Part shown: positions 1 through 5,569 of the stretch, in pieces
Layout: each line of letters begins with the position of its first letter
How positions within the stretch are numbered: the first letter of the stretch is position 1
Source: an uncultured Elusimicrobiales bacterium
GTDB taxonomy: Bacteria > Elusimicrobiota > Elusimicrobia > Elusimicrobiales > Elusimicrobiaceae
Assembly (NCBI GenBank): GCA_944322775.1
Contig: CALUQA010000150.1
Span: 1 to 7,653 of the forward strand
Length of the DNA stretch: 7,653 nt
Direction of reading: 5' to 3'
Translations under genes and position numbers: made by a program
The notes under the pieces: generated by a model
What the model saw: the letters and a program-made list of their open reading frames with translations, nothing else
Told to the model about the DNA's origin: nothing
The model's database searches: none

Positions 1-59
1 TATGCCTTAGTAAAAAGTCATGTCCTTTTGATTAGGTATTTTATACTTGACACCAAGCC

Positions 60-78
60 AAAAAGGCCACCTTTTTTT
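60..78 (+). terminator. Possible weak terminator of an upstream gene
   Basis: A 7-bp stem, AAAAAGG (60-66) with CCTTTTT (70-76), closes a 3-nt loop and runs into a T tract ending at 78. The stem is mostly A-T, so it would be a weak hairpin. It could end transcription of a gene to the left of the window, but no such gene can be recognised here. Confidence 0.3.
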
Positions 79-90
79 AAAAATGCTTTT

Positions 91-120
91 TGGACACCCT
101 ACCATATAGTTTGATAGAAT
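91..120 (+). promoter_or_regulatory. Promoter of the tRNA-Ser gene
   Basis: A sigma-70-like promoter is visible: -35 TGGACA at 91-96 (5 of 6 match to TTGACA), an 18-bp spacer, and -10 TAGAAT at 115-120 (5 of 6 match to TATAAT). The predicted start, around 126-128, is only a few bases before the mature tRNA 5' end at 132. That is a sensible short leader for a single-tRNA transcript. Confidence 0.6.
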
Positions 121-131
121 AACCGTCGTAT

Positions 132-221
132 GGAAGGGTGGCCGAGCGGTTTAAGGCGTCAGTCTTGAAAACTGATGTGGGGGCAACTCCACCGAGGGTT
201 CGAATCCCTCCCCTTCCGCCA
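132..221 (+). tRNA. tRNA-Ser (anticodon UGA)
   Basis: The full class II cloverleaf can be drawn. The acceptor stem is GGAAGGG (132-138) with CCCTTCC (211-217), followed by discriminator G218 and an encoded CCA (219-221). The D stem is GCC/GGC (141-143/155-157). The anticodon stem is TCAGT/ACTGA (159-163/171-175), with loop CTTGAAA placing TGA at 166-168. A long variable arm (GTGG...CCAC, about 177-193) is typical of serine tRNAs. The T arm is GAGGG-TTCGAAT-CCCTC (194-210). The anticodon UGA reads UCA and, by wobble, other UCN codons. It has its own promoter upstream and terminator downstream, so it is probably monocistronic. Confidence 0.97.
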
Positions 222-229
222 GTTTTGCC

Positions 230-266
230 GCCGCGGCCTGCCACAGCGCCGCGGCTTTTTTATTTT
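230..266 (+). terminator. Intrinsic terminator after tRNA-Ser
   Basis: A perfect 7-bp GC stem, GCCGCGG (230-236) with CCGCGGC (249-255), has a 12-nt loop and is followed at once by TTTTTTATTTT (256-266). This is a strong rho-independent terminator a few bases downstream of the tRNA CCA end. Confidence 0.9.
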
Positions 267-327
267 AGGGCCTTTTGAGGGCCGCCTTTGTTTTCCTCTT
301 CGTGTATCGTACCAGCCCTGCCGGGGC

Positions 328-358
328 TTGACTTAGAGTTCACTCCAGCTTGTACAAT
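328..358 (+). promoter_or_regulatory. Candidate promoter of the hydrolase/lipoprotein operon
   Basis: TTGACT (328-333; 5 of 6 to the -35 consensus) and TACAAT (353-358; 5 of 6 to the -10 consensus) are separated by 19 bp, slightly longer than ideal. A perfect 8-bp palindrome, TTGTACAA (350-357), overlaps the -10 and might be an operator half or chance. The predicted transcript would start about 20 nt before the ATG at 386 and include its strong ribosome site. Confidence 0.45.
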
Positions 359-385
359 AATATAGCCCCCAAAAAGGAGGATAAT

Positions 386-1408
386 ATGAAAAAAGTTTTA
401 ACAGCACTGCTGTCTGCCATGCTTTTGGCAGGAGGAGCAACTATGGCAAATGCAAAAAAATGGGATAAAACCTTTGAAAAAAGCAGCCGGGTAAACGTCA
501 AAAAGGTAACCTTTAAAAACCGCTTTGGCATTACCCTGGCCGGGGATTTGTATACGCCCAAATCCATGAAAAAAGACGAAAAACGGCCCGCCGTGGCCAT
601 ATCCGGCCCGTTCGGCGCGGTGAAGGAGCAGGCCTCCGGCCTGTATGCGCAAACGTTGGCCGAACGCGGCTTTGTCACGCTGGCATTTGACCCGTCTTTT
701 ACCGGGGAAAGCAAGGGGCCTGCGCGCAATGTGGCCTCGCCCGATATCAATACGGAAGATTTCAGCGCCGCGGTGGATTTTTTAAGCAACTATAAAAACG
801 TGGACCCCGACAAAATCGGTATTTTGGGCATTTGCGGTTTTGGCGGTTTTGCCTTAAACGCCGCCGCCATGGACACCCGCATTAAAGCCACCGTCACTTC
901 CACCATGTACGACATGACGCGCGTGTCCGCCAACGGATATTTTGACGCCATGGACGCCAATGCCCGCTACACCCAGAAAGAACAGTTAAACGCCCAGCGC
1001 ACGCAGGATTATAAAAACGGCACCTATGCGCCGGCCCCGGGCTTGCCCGAAAAACTGACGGGGCAGGAGCCGCAGTTTGTGCAAGACTATTGGCACTATT
1101 ATAAAACCCCGCGCGGCTTTCACAAGCGGTCCATCAACTCCAACGGAAACTGGACGGTGACGTCTTCGCTGTCTTTGATGAACCTGCCCATTTTGGCCTA
1201 CAGCAGCGAAATCCGCAACCCGGTGCTGATGATCCACGGCGAAAAAGCCCACAGCCGCTATTTTAGTGAAGACGCCTTTAAAAAGCTGACCGGCGATAAT
1301 AAAGAACTGCTCATTATCCCCGGCGCCAACCACGTGGATTTGTATGACAATATGCAAAAAATCCCGTTTGACAAAATAGAAGCTTTCTTCCGCACCAACT
1401 TAAAATGA
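386..1408 (+). CDS. Exported alpha/beta hydrolase with Cys nucleophile
   Basis: A 340-aa alpha/beta-hydrolase-fold protein of the YcjY/dienelactone-hydrolase-like group. The start at 386 is chosen because AAAGGAGG (373-380) lies 5 nt upstream and the protein then begins with a Sec signal peptide (MKK, hydrophobic stretch, cleavage likely after ANA at residue 23). An in-frame ATG at 350 would add 12 residues ahead of the signal and lacks a ribosome site. The nucleophile elbow reads G-I-C-G-F-G-G with Cys150 where most esterases have Ser. The probable catalytic His is His316 (GANHVD). The acid residue is not certain; Glu286, in IHGEKAHSRYF, is the candidate. Family members are hydrolases of poorly defined substrate, so none can be named. 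The mature enzyme should sit in the periplasm or outside the cell. It overlaps the next gene by ATGA. Confidence 0.9.
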   Translation: MKKVLTALLSAMLLAGGATMANAKKWDKTFEKSSRVNVKKVTFKNRFGITLAGDLYTPKSMKKDEKRPAVAISGPFGAVKEQASGLYAQTLAERGFVTLAFDPSFTGESKGPARNVASPDINTEDFSAAVDFLSNYKNVDPDKIGILGICGFGGFALNAAAMDTRIKATVTSTMYDMTRVSANGYFDAMDANARYTQKEQLNAQRTQDYKNGTYAPAPGLPEKLTGQEPQFVQDYWHYYKTPRGFHKRSINSNGNWTVTSSLSLMNLPILAYSSEIRNPVLMIHGEKAHSRYFSEDAFKKLTGDNKELLIIPGANHVDLYDNMQKIPFDKIEAFFRTNLK

Positions 1409-1860
1409 AATTGCATACCGCTCTTTTAGGTTTGGCGTTTGCCGCCGTTTGCCTGTTTGCCGCTTGTGAAAATTCGCAAGCGGTAAACACGGCGGCACAA
1501 AAACCCGCAACTGCCTATACTATGAAAATCCAAATAGGAAACGATGTCTTTACCGCCCAACTGTTTGACAATCCTTCGGCCCGTGCCCTGCTGCAGCGCC
1601 TGCCGCTCACCGTGACGATGCAAGAGCTGAACGGAAATGAAAAATACCATTATCTTTCTTCCCCCCTGCCTGCTGAGGCACGCACGCCAGGCCATATACA
1701 CGCGGGAGACCTTATGCTTTTTGGCAGCGACTGCCTGGTATTGTTCTATAAAAATTTTAAATCTTCTTATTCCTACACCCCGCTGGGGCGCATTACAAAC
1801 CCGCAGCGCTTGGCCGCGCTTGCCGACAAACAGGACGTTAAAGTTTCTTTCTCCCGTTAA
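1405..1860 (+). CDS. Cyclophilin-like fold protein, probable lipoprotein
   Basis: A 151-aa protein. Residues 1-20 form a lipoprotein-type signal peptide ending F-A-A-C, with Cys21 as the likely lipidated residue; Phe at -3 is slightly atypical. A short linker leads to a domain (about 40-150) resembling the small bacterial cyclophilin-like family (TM1367-type). Signature stretches are the IGNDVFTAQLFDNPSA start, LNGNEKYHYL, HAGDLMLFGSDCLVLFYK and SYSYTPLGRI near the end. This family shares the cyclophilin beta-barrel, but isomerase activity is generally not shown, and no catalytic role is claimed here. The ATG overlaps the hydrolase stop (ATGA, 1405-1408) and has no Shine-Dalgarno of its own, so translation is probably coupled to the hydrolase. 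The two proteins likely work in the same extracytoplasmic space. Confidence 0.85.
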   Translation: MKLHTALLGLAFAAVCLFAACENSQAVNTAAQKPATAYTMKIQIGNDVFTAQLFDNPSARALLQRLPLTVTMQELNGNEKYHYLSSPLPAEARTPGHIHAGDLMLFGSDCLVLFYKNFKSSYSYTPLGRITNPQRLAALADKQDVKVSFSR

Positions 1861-1995
1861 GTTTATCTTTCAAGCACAACGCAGAACTTTTTGGAGGCTG
1901 AGCACAACCCAGACAAGGCTGCCCTTAATAAAACCTGCTTCCCAAAAGCAAAATTTGCCATAATATAAAAAATATTTTGAACAAAGAGGTTTCCC

Positions 1996-2484
1996 ATGGC
2001 TCATATTAAATACGGTAAAGAAGGTTTGGAACTGGACATCAGCCCCGTGTCACGCTGGCATGACGACGGAAGCGAAGAACCCTGTGTGGAGTATGAAATC
2101 GGCCTTTATTTTAAAGACACGCCACTGTTTTCCGACGAGTTTGCCGAAAAGTTTATCGCCCTTAAAGACGCCCAGGCCCCCTATCTTTCCGCATTTATTT
2201 TAAACGTGCTTTCCACCGGCCAGGCCGACAACTGGATTATGCTGGAGCCCAAAGTGTCCATTTTCATGGCGCCCAAAACGGCCATGAGCTGTGCCTGCCG
2301 CGGCGAAATGCCGGGCCAAACGCCGTTTTTTATGGAAATAAAACTGGACCAAAACATCTTGGCCGACAAGCCCTATGCCGAATATTCCGACACGGGCCTT
2401 TCACTTAAAATAGAAGCCTCCCGCGAACAATGGGGTGACTTTGCCCGCGACCTGGAAGGCGAAGAAACAGACTTTGACGACTAA
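1996..2484 (+). CDS. Hypothetical acidic protein, 162 aa
   Basis: I do not recognise this protein. The start is supported by AAAGAGG (1983-1989) 6 nt upstream of the ATG. It has no signal peptide or membrane segment, so it should be cytosolic. It is rich in Asp and Glu, with a strongly acidic tail (EGEETDFDD), and has Trp and aromatic residues spread through alternating polar/hydrophobic stretches that suggest a mainly beta fold. It has three Cys: Cys30 and a C-A-C pair at 99/101. It sits alone between a 135-nt gap and a terminator. The gap is AT-rich before the start, with a CATAAT at 1959-1964 that could be a -10, so it may have its own promoter. It is an intact frame with codon use like its neighbours, so it is probably a real gene. 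Confidence 0.75.
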   Translation: MAHIKYGKEGLELDISPVSRWHDDGSEEPCVEYEIGLYFKDTPLFSDEFAEKFIALKDAQAPYLSAFILNVLSTGQADNWIMLEPKVSIFMAPKTAMSCACRGEMPGQTPFFMEIKLDQNILADKPYAEYSDTGLSLKIEASREQWGDFARDLEGEETDFDD

Positions 2485-2498
2485 CTTTTCGCCCAAAC

Positions 2499-2531
2499 AA
2501 AAAACCCCGCGTCTAAACCGCGGGGTTTTTT
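2499..2531. terminator. Bidirectional intrinsic terminator
   Basis: CCCCGCG (2505-2511) pairs with CGCGGGG (2519-2525) around a 7-nt loop. The stem is flanked by six A on the left (2499-2504) and six T on the right (2526-2531), so it works as a rho-independent terminator on both strands. It sits between the convergent genes ending at 2484 (+) and 2543 (-) and would serve both. Confidence 0.95.
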
Positions 2532-2542
2532 GTTGATAGGGT

Positions 2543-3202
2543 TTATTTTTTGCCAGCCGCTTTGGCCTCTTCAAAATTGCGTTGTTTTAATATACTGTCA
2601 ATATTGCCGGGCAGCTTAGTTTTCTTCAGCACGTCTTCTTCGCTCACTTGGGTAGACATGCCTTTTTCCACCTTAAACGCTTTGGCGTCGGCTTCTTTTT
2701 GGGCCGAGTCGGAGTTTGTCATACCCAAGCCGGAAGCCGCCTTCAACATATCGGCCGCTTGGGGCACGCCCGTTGCTTTTAAATCTTTGGCATTTTTATA
2801 AGAAGGCGTATAACTGCCGACGGAAGAAGAGGACGTGGGCTTACTGGCCGAAGACTGCGCTTTGGCAGCCGGTGCCGCAGGGGCAGGCGCAGGGGTAGGC
2901 ACATAAGAAACGCCCCTTTCCCCCGGGTGCGAGACAACTGCCTGTGTAGTCGGGTGAGACACGGTAGCCGTGGTGACCGGTCGCTCCACCACCGCAGTAG
3001 TCACTGGGCGCAACACGGGCACAACCGTGGTCGGGCGATTGACTACCGCCGTCGTGGTCGGTCTATTAACGATAGCCGTGGTGGTTGGACGGCTGACAGT
3101 GGCCATCGTAGTCGGACGATTGACCACCGCCGTCGTAACCGGAGCGGCCTGCACATAAGCCGACAGCAAAACGAACATAAACAAAGCGGTTAACTGTTTC
3201 AT
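2543..3202 (-). CDS. Secreted Pro/Thr/Val nonapeptide-repeat protein
   Basis: A 219-aa protein I cannot assign to a named family. A Sec signal peptide (MKQLTALFMFVLLSAYVQA, cleavage near residues 19-20) is followed directly by eight tandem 9-residue units at residues 21-92, consensus P-[TV]-T-x-A-[VTI]-V-[NSE]-[RH]. A low-complexity linker rich in Pro, Ala and Ser follows (about 98-135), then a charged, probably helical C-terminal part (about 138-219) rich in Lys, Glu and Ala. The ATG has GGGAG 6 nt upstream. The gene is 49 nt downstream of hydF on the same strand but has its own promoter-like sequence in that gap. There is no membrane anchor, lipobox or sorting signal, so it is probably periplasmic or released. 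A structural or surface role is possible; no enzymatic motif is seen. Confidence 0.8.
   Translation of the reverse strand: MKQLTALFMFVLLSAYVQAAPVTTAVVNRPTTMATVSRPTTTAIVNRPTTTAVVNRPTTVVPVLRPVTTAVVERPVTTATVSHPTTQAVVSHPGERGVSYVPTPAPAPAAPAAKAQSSASKPTSSSSVGSYTPSYKNAKDLKATGVPQAADMLKAASGLGMTNSDSAQKEADAKAFKVEKGMSTQVSEEDVLKKTKLPGNIDSILKQRNFEEAKAAGKK
2927..3142 (-). repeat. Eight tandem 27-bp (9-codon) coding repeats
   Basis: Eight in-frame units of 27 bp encode residues 21-92 of the secreted repeat protein. Examples of the encoded units are PVTTAVVNR, PTTMATVSR, PTTTAIVNR and PTTTAVVNR. Copies differ at the DNA level, some by only about 3 of 27 bases and others more, with many differences silent. This suggests expansion by duplication followed by selection on the protein sequence. 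The same periodicity makes the opposite strand look like a repetitive open frame, which is a shadow. Confidence 0.9.
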
Positions 3203-3218
3203 ATTCTTCTCCCTTTAT

Positions 3219-3246
3219 AGTATAGAGGCCCGGGCTTATTTTTCAA
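3219..3246 (-). promoter_or_regulatory. Candidate promoter of the repeat-protein gene
   Basis: On the - strand, TTGAAA (3246-3241) and TATACT (3224-3219) are spaced by 16 bp, both 5 of 6 matches to consensus. They lie just after the hydF stop and about 17 nt before the start codon of the repeat-protein gene. I see no convincing terminator between the two genes, so read-through from hydF is also possible. Confidence 0.5.
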
Positions 3247-3251
3247 GCCGC

Positions 3252-4421
3252 TTAACGCTTAAATATTTCCGTCACGCGGTCAAAAATACCGTTACACCAG
3301 GCAATAGTCATGCCATAGTTGCTTACCGGCACGCCGGCCTGGGCCAAGCGGTGCACGCGGTTTAATACCTGCACGCGCGTGACCATACAGCCGCCGCACT
3401 GCACGGCCAAACGATAAACGGACAAATCTTTCGGCAGCGGGTCTAAGCTGGCCAGCACGTCAAAATGCAGTTTTTTGCCCGTCTTTTTTTGCAGCCATGC
3501 CGGTATTTTGACGCGGCCGATATCGTCGCATTTATTCACGCTGTGGGAGCAGGACTCCAAAATAAGCACGCGGTCGCCGTCCTGCAAATCGTCAATTTTG
3601 GGCGTACTTTGCAGGAACAAATCAAAATCACCCTTCAAGCGGGAAAACAAAATGCTAAAGCTGGTCAGCGGGATATGCGCCGGAACAGCCGCACTGACTT
3701 GTTTAAACGCCTGCGAATCCGTCACCACCAGCTTGGGCGTATGTTTGGCAAGCCACAGGGGCAGCTCTGCCGGCTGCACACCAATGCCGATGGCATGCAA
3801 ATCAAGCAGGCTGCGCATGGCCTGCACCTGCGGCAAAATAAGCCGCCCTTCCGGCGCGGAAGCGTCTATGGGCATAACCAGCACCACCTCATCGCCTGCT
3901 TTTACAAAGCCGCCAAACACGTCGTCGTGCGCATAGGCGCTTTTGGGCATATGTTTGGCAATAGCGGCAAGCAGCGGTTTATTGTTGTTATCCAGGCAGG
4001 AAAATTCCACCACTTCCGCCCCTTCCAGCTCTTTGGGGGCGGCGGGGTATAAATCACTTTTGTTGTGTACAAAGAAAAACGGCACGCCGCGCTGGCGGCA
4101 CAAAGCGGCCAGGTCTTTTTCGTAAGAACCGAAATCCTGCGCAAAAACAATCAGCGCCAAATTGACCTGGTTTAGCACTTCCTGCGTTTTGGCCACGCGC
4201 TGGGGCCCCAGCTCGGAGGTATCGTCCAGCCCGGCCGTGTCAATGAGCGTCACGGGGCCGATACCCAAAATTTCCATAATCTTTTTGACAGGGTCTGTCG
4301 TCGTGCCGGGCACGGCGGCCACCACGGCGGTGTCCTGCTGGCTAAGCACGTTAACCAGCGAACTTTTGCCCGCGTTCATACGTCCGAAAATACCAATGTG
4401 AGGTCTGTTCAGTTTTACCAT
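3252..4421 (-). CDS. hydF: [FeFe]-hydrogenase H-cluster maturation GTPase HydF
   Basis: A 389-aa protein with full HydF architecture. HydF is the scaffold and carrier that receives the 2Fe subcluster built with HydE and HydG and delivers it to the [FeFe] hydrogenase. The GTPase domain comes first: P-loop G13-x4-GKS (13-20), switch residues PGTTTDP (38-44), DTAG (61-64) and NKSD (120-123). A dimerisation region and a C-terminal iron-sulfur domain follow. The cluster motif reads C291-S-H293, then after 47 residues Q341-C342-G-G-C345; the family motif is CxH...HCxxC, so the second His is replaced by Gln. All three Cys are present. The start is uncertain: an in-frame ATG at 4475 would add 18 residues, but the family usually begins shortly before the P-loop. 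Neither start has a Shine-Dalgarno. HydE, HydG and the hydrogenase are outside the window. Confidence 0.95.
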   Translation of the reverse strand: MVKLNRPHIGIFGRMNAGKSSLVNVLSQQDTAVVAAVPGTTTDPVKKIMEILGIGPVTLIDTAGLDDTSELGPQRVAKTQEVLNQVNLALIVFAQDFGSYEKDLAALCRQRGVPFFFVHNKSDLYPAAPKELEGAEVVEFSCLDNNNKPLLAAIAKHMPKSAYAHDDVFGGFVKAGDEVVLVMPIDASAPEGRLILPQVQAMRSLLDLHAIGIGVQPAELPLWLAKHTPKLVVTDSQAFKQVSAAVPAHIPLTSFSILFSRLKGDFDLFLQSTPKIDDLQDGDRVLILESCSHSVNKCDDIGRVKIPAWLQKKTGKKLHFDVLASLDPLPKDLSVYRLAVQCGGCMVTRVQVLNRVHRLAQAGVPVSNYGMTIAWCNGIFDRVTEIFKR

Positions 4422-4427
4422 ATGTTT

Positions 4428-4433
4428 ATTATA
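4428..4433 (-). promoter_or_regulatory. Candidate -10 element for hydF, leaderless position
   Basis: On the - strand a perfect TATAAT (4433-4428) ends 6 nt before the hydF ATG at 4421. Transcription from it would start at or next to the ATG, giving a leaderless mRNA, which agrees with the lack of a Shine-Dalgarno. No good -35 is seen 16-18 bp upstream, so this remains tentative. Confidence 0.35.
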
Positions 4434-4480
4434 TATTTTACGGGGTGCTTTCTGCTCTGTATCTGCCGCAAGCATTAATG

Positions 4481-4486
4481 TATAAT
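4481..4486 (+). promoter_or_regulatory. Candidate -10 element for the ispA-dxs operon
   Basis: A perfect TATAAT lies 27 nt upstream of the ispA start, leaving room for a short leader that includes the ribosome site AGAGGTGA (4504-4511). The region where a -35 is expected (about 4457-4464) has no good match, so the promoter may be weak or activator-dependent. Confidence 0.4.
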
Positions 4487-4513
4487 AAAGGAAATACCCT
4501 TTTAGAGGTGATT

Positions 4514-5560
4514 ATGACAAAATCCGTCCGTGCCGCACAAAACAAACAAACGCTGGACTTTGACGCTTACCTAAAAGAACGCGCCAAATTGGTAGAAAAA
4601 AACCTTTCCAAATTTATTGCCAAAATTCCCAACTCACCCAAAATTTTGACCGACGCCATGGACTATTCCCTCCAGGCCGGCGGCAAACGCGTGCGCCCCA
4701 TTTTGGCCATGGCCACCGCCGAAGCATTCGGCAAAAAAGCGGCCGACGTTATGCCCGCCGCCTGCGCGCTGGAAATGCTGCACACCTATTCTTTAATCCA
4801 TGATGATTTGCCCTGCATGGATAACGACGACCTGCGCCGCGGCAAACCCACCAACCACAAAGTGTTCGGCGAAGACCTGGCCCTGCTGGCCGGCGACGCT
4901 TTGCTGACCTATGTGTTTGAAGTGTTTGCCCAAAACGGCAAAATCAAATCCATCGGTGCCGAAAACACGTTAAACGCTTTGCAGAATTTTGCCCACCGCG
5001 CCGGCGCTTCCGGCATGGTAGGCGGCCAAACCTCCGACGTATATGCCGAAGGTATGGGCACGCAGGACGCGTCCAGCGTGCGGGCCGAAAAAATCAAAAA
5101 AGTTTCCAAAAAGCTGGCCGACAAAAGCCTGCGCTACTTTTTGCTTCCCCCCACCGTGCAGGAAACCACGCCTGAAACGGTGCTTTTGTATATCCACGCC
5201 AACAAAACCGGCGCTTTAATCCGCGCCAGCGTGGAAACGGGTGCCTTGCTGGCCGGCGCCAAAGGGGCCGATTTAAAACATATTCAAAAATATGCCGACT
5301 GCATCGGGCTGGTGTTCCAAATTGTGGACGATATTTTGGACGTAACCGCCTCGGCCAAGCAATTGGGCAAATCCAACAGCGACACGCAAAACGGCAAGCT
5401 GACCTTCGTAAGCCTCTTTGGTTTGGAAGGCAGCCGCAAGCATGCCCAGCTGCTGATTGCCAAAGCCCAAAAGGCGTTGGACAGCCTCAAAAACGTAAAA
5501 CGCAAAAACCTGGCCCCGTTGTATGCCATGGCCGAATTTTTTAAGACACGCACGTATTAA
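4514..5560 (+). CDS. ispA: Farnesyl/geranyl diphosphate synthase (polyprenyl synthetase)
   Basis: A 348-aa trans-prenyltransferase that condenses IPP with DMAPP and longer allylic diphosphates in the cytosol. The start at 4514 is chosen for AGAGGTGA just upstream; a longer in-frame start at 4445 has no ribosome site and would run over the promoter region. Visible family motifs are GGKRVRP (substrate-binding Lys/Arg), the first Asp-rich motif D97-D98-L-P-C-M-D103 followed by DDLRRG (the two-residue insert typical of bacterial short-chain FPP synthases), GGQ (170-172), KTG (231-233) and the second Asp-rich motif D272-D-I-L-D276. The chain is about 50 residues longer than E. coli IspA. Roughly 36 extra residues lie between GGQ and KTG, and the rest is mostly an N-terminal extension. 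The active site is intact. The exact product length cannot be read with certainty. The next gene, dxs, starts 9 nt downstream. Confidence 0.93.
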   Translation: MTKSVRAAQNKQTLDFDAYLKERAKLVEKNLSKFIAKIPNSPKILTDAMDYSLQAGGKRVRPILAMATAEAFGKKAADVMPAACALEMLHTYSLIHDDLPCMDNDDLRRGKPTNHKVFGEDLALLAGDALLTYVFEVFAQNGKIKSIGAENTLNALQNFAHRAGASGMVGGQTSDVYAEGMGTQDASSVRAEKIKKVSKKLADKSLRYFLLPPTVQETTPETVLLYIHANKTGALIRASVETGALLAGAKGADLKHIQKYADCIGLVFQIVDDILDVTASAKQLGKSNSDTQNGKLTFVSLFGLEGSRKHAQLLIAKAQKALDSLKNVKRKNLAPLYAMAEFFKTRTY

Positions 5561-5569
5561 GGAGTAAGA

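Noticed and set aside
57..78. Clustered short inverted repeats upstream of the tRNA as a riboswitch or attenuator.
   Set aside because: The stems are short and mostly A-T, and there is no downstream coding gene that they would control.
1..114. Forward frame 1 is open from the window start to a TGA at 112-114, possibly the end of an upstream gene.
   Set aside because: The translation is low in complexity, resembles no protein I know, and runs across the T tract at 72-78 and into the tRNA promoter. It is short enough to be chance.
132..221. tRNA-Ser as an integration site for a mobile element.
   Set aside because: No integrase gene and no second copy of the tRNA 3' end are present in the window, and the downstream genes look native.
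1873..1916. Short direct repeat AGCACAAC (1873-1880 and 1901-1908), each followed by xCAGA.
   Set aside because: Two imperfect copies of about 13 bp in a non-coding gap, with no flanking element, are compatible with chance.
1861..1968. After the TAA of the cyclophilin-like gene, the same frame stays open for about 35 codons, which might mean stop read-through or a lost C-terminal extension.
   Set aside because: The cyclophilin-like domain is complete at the stop, the extension has no recognisable motif, and another frame is also open here. An open stretch of this length is not unusual.
2970..3158. Open + strand frames with a repetitive VVGRLT-type translation opposite the repeat protein.
   Set aside because: They are the antisense shadow of the 27-bp coding repeats. 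The - strand frame has the signal peptide, ribosome site and promoter.
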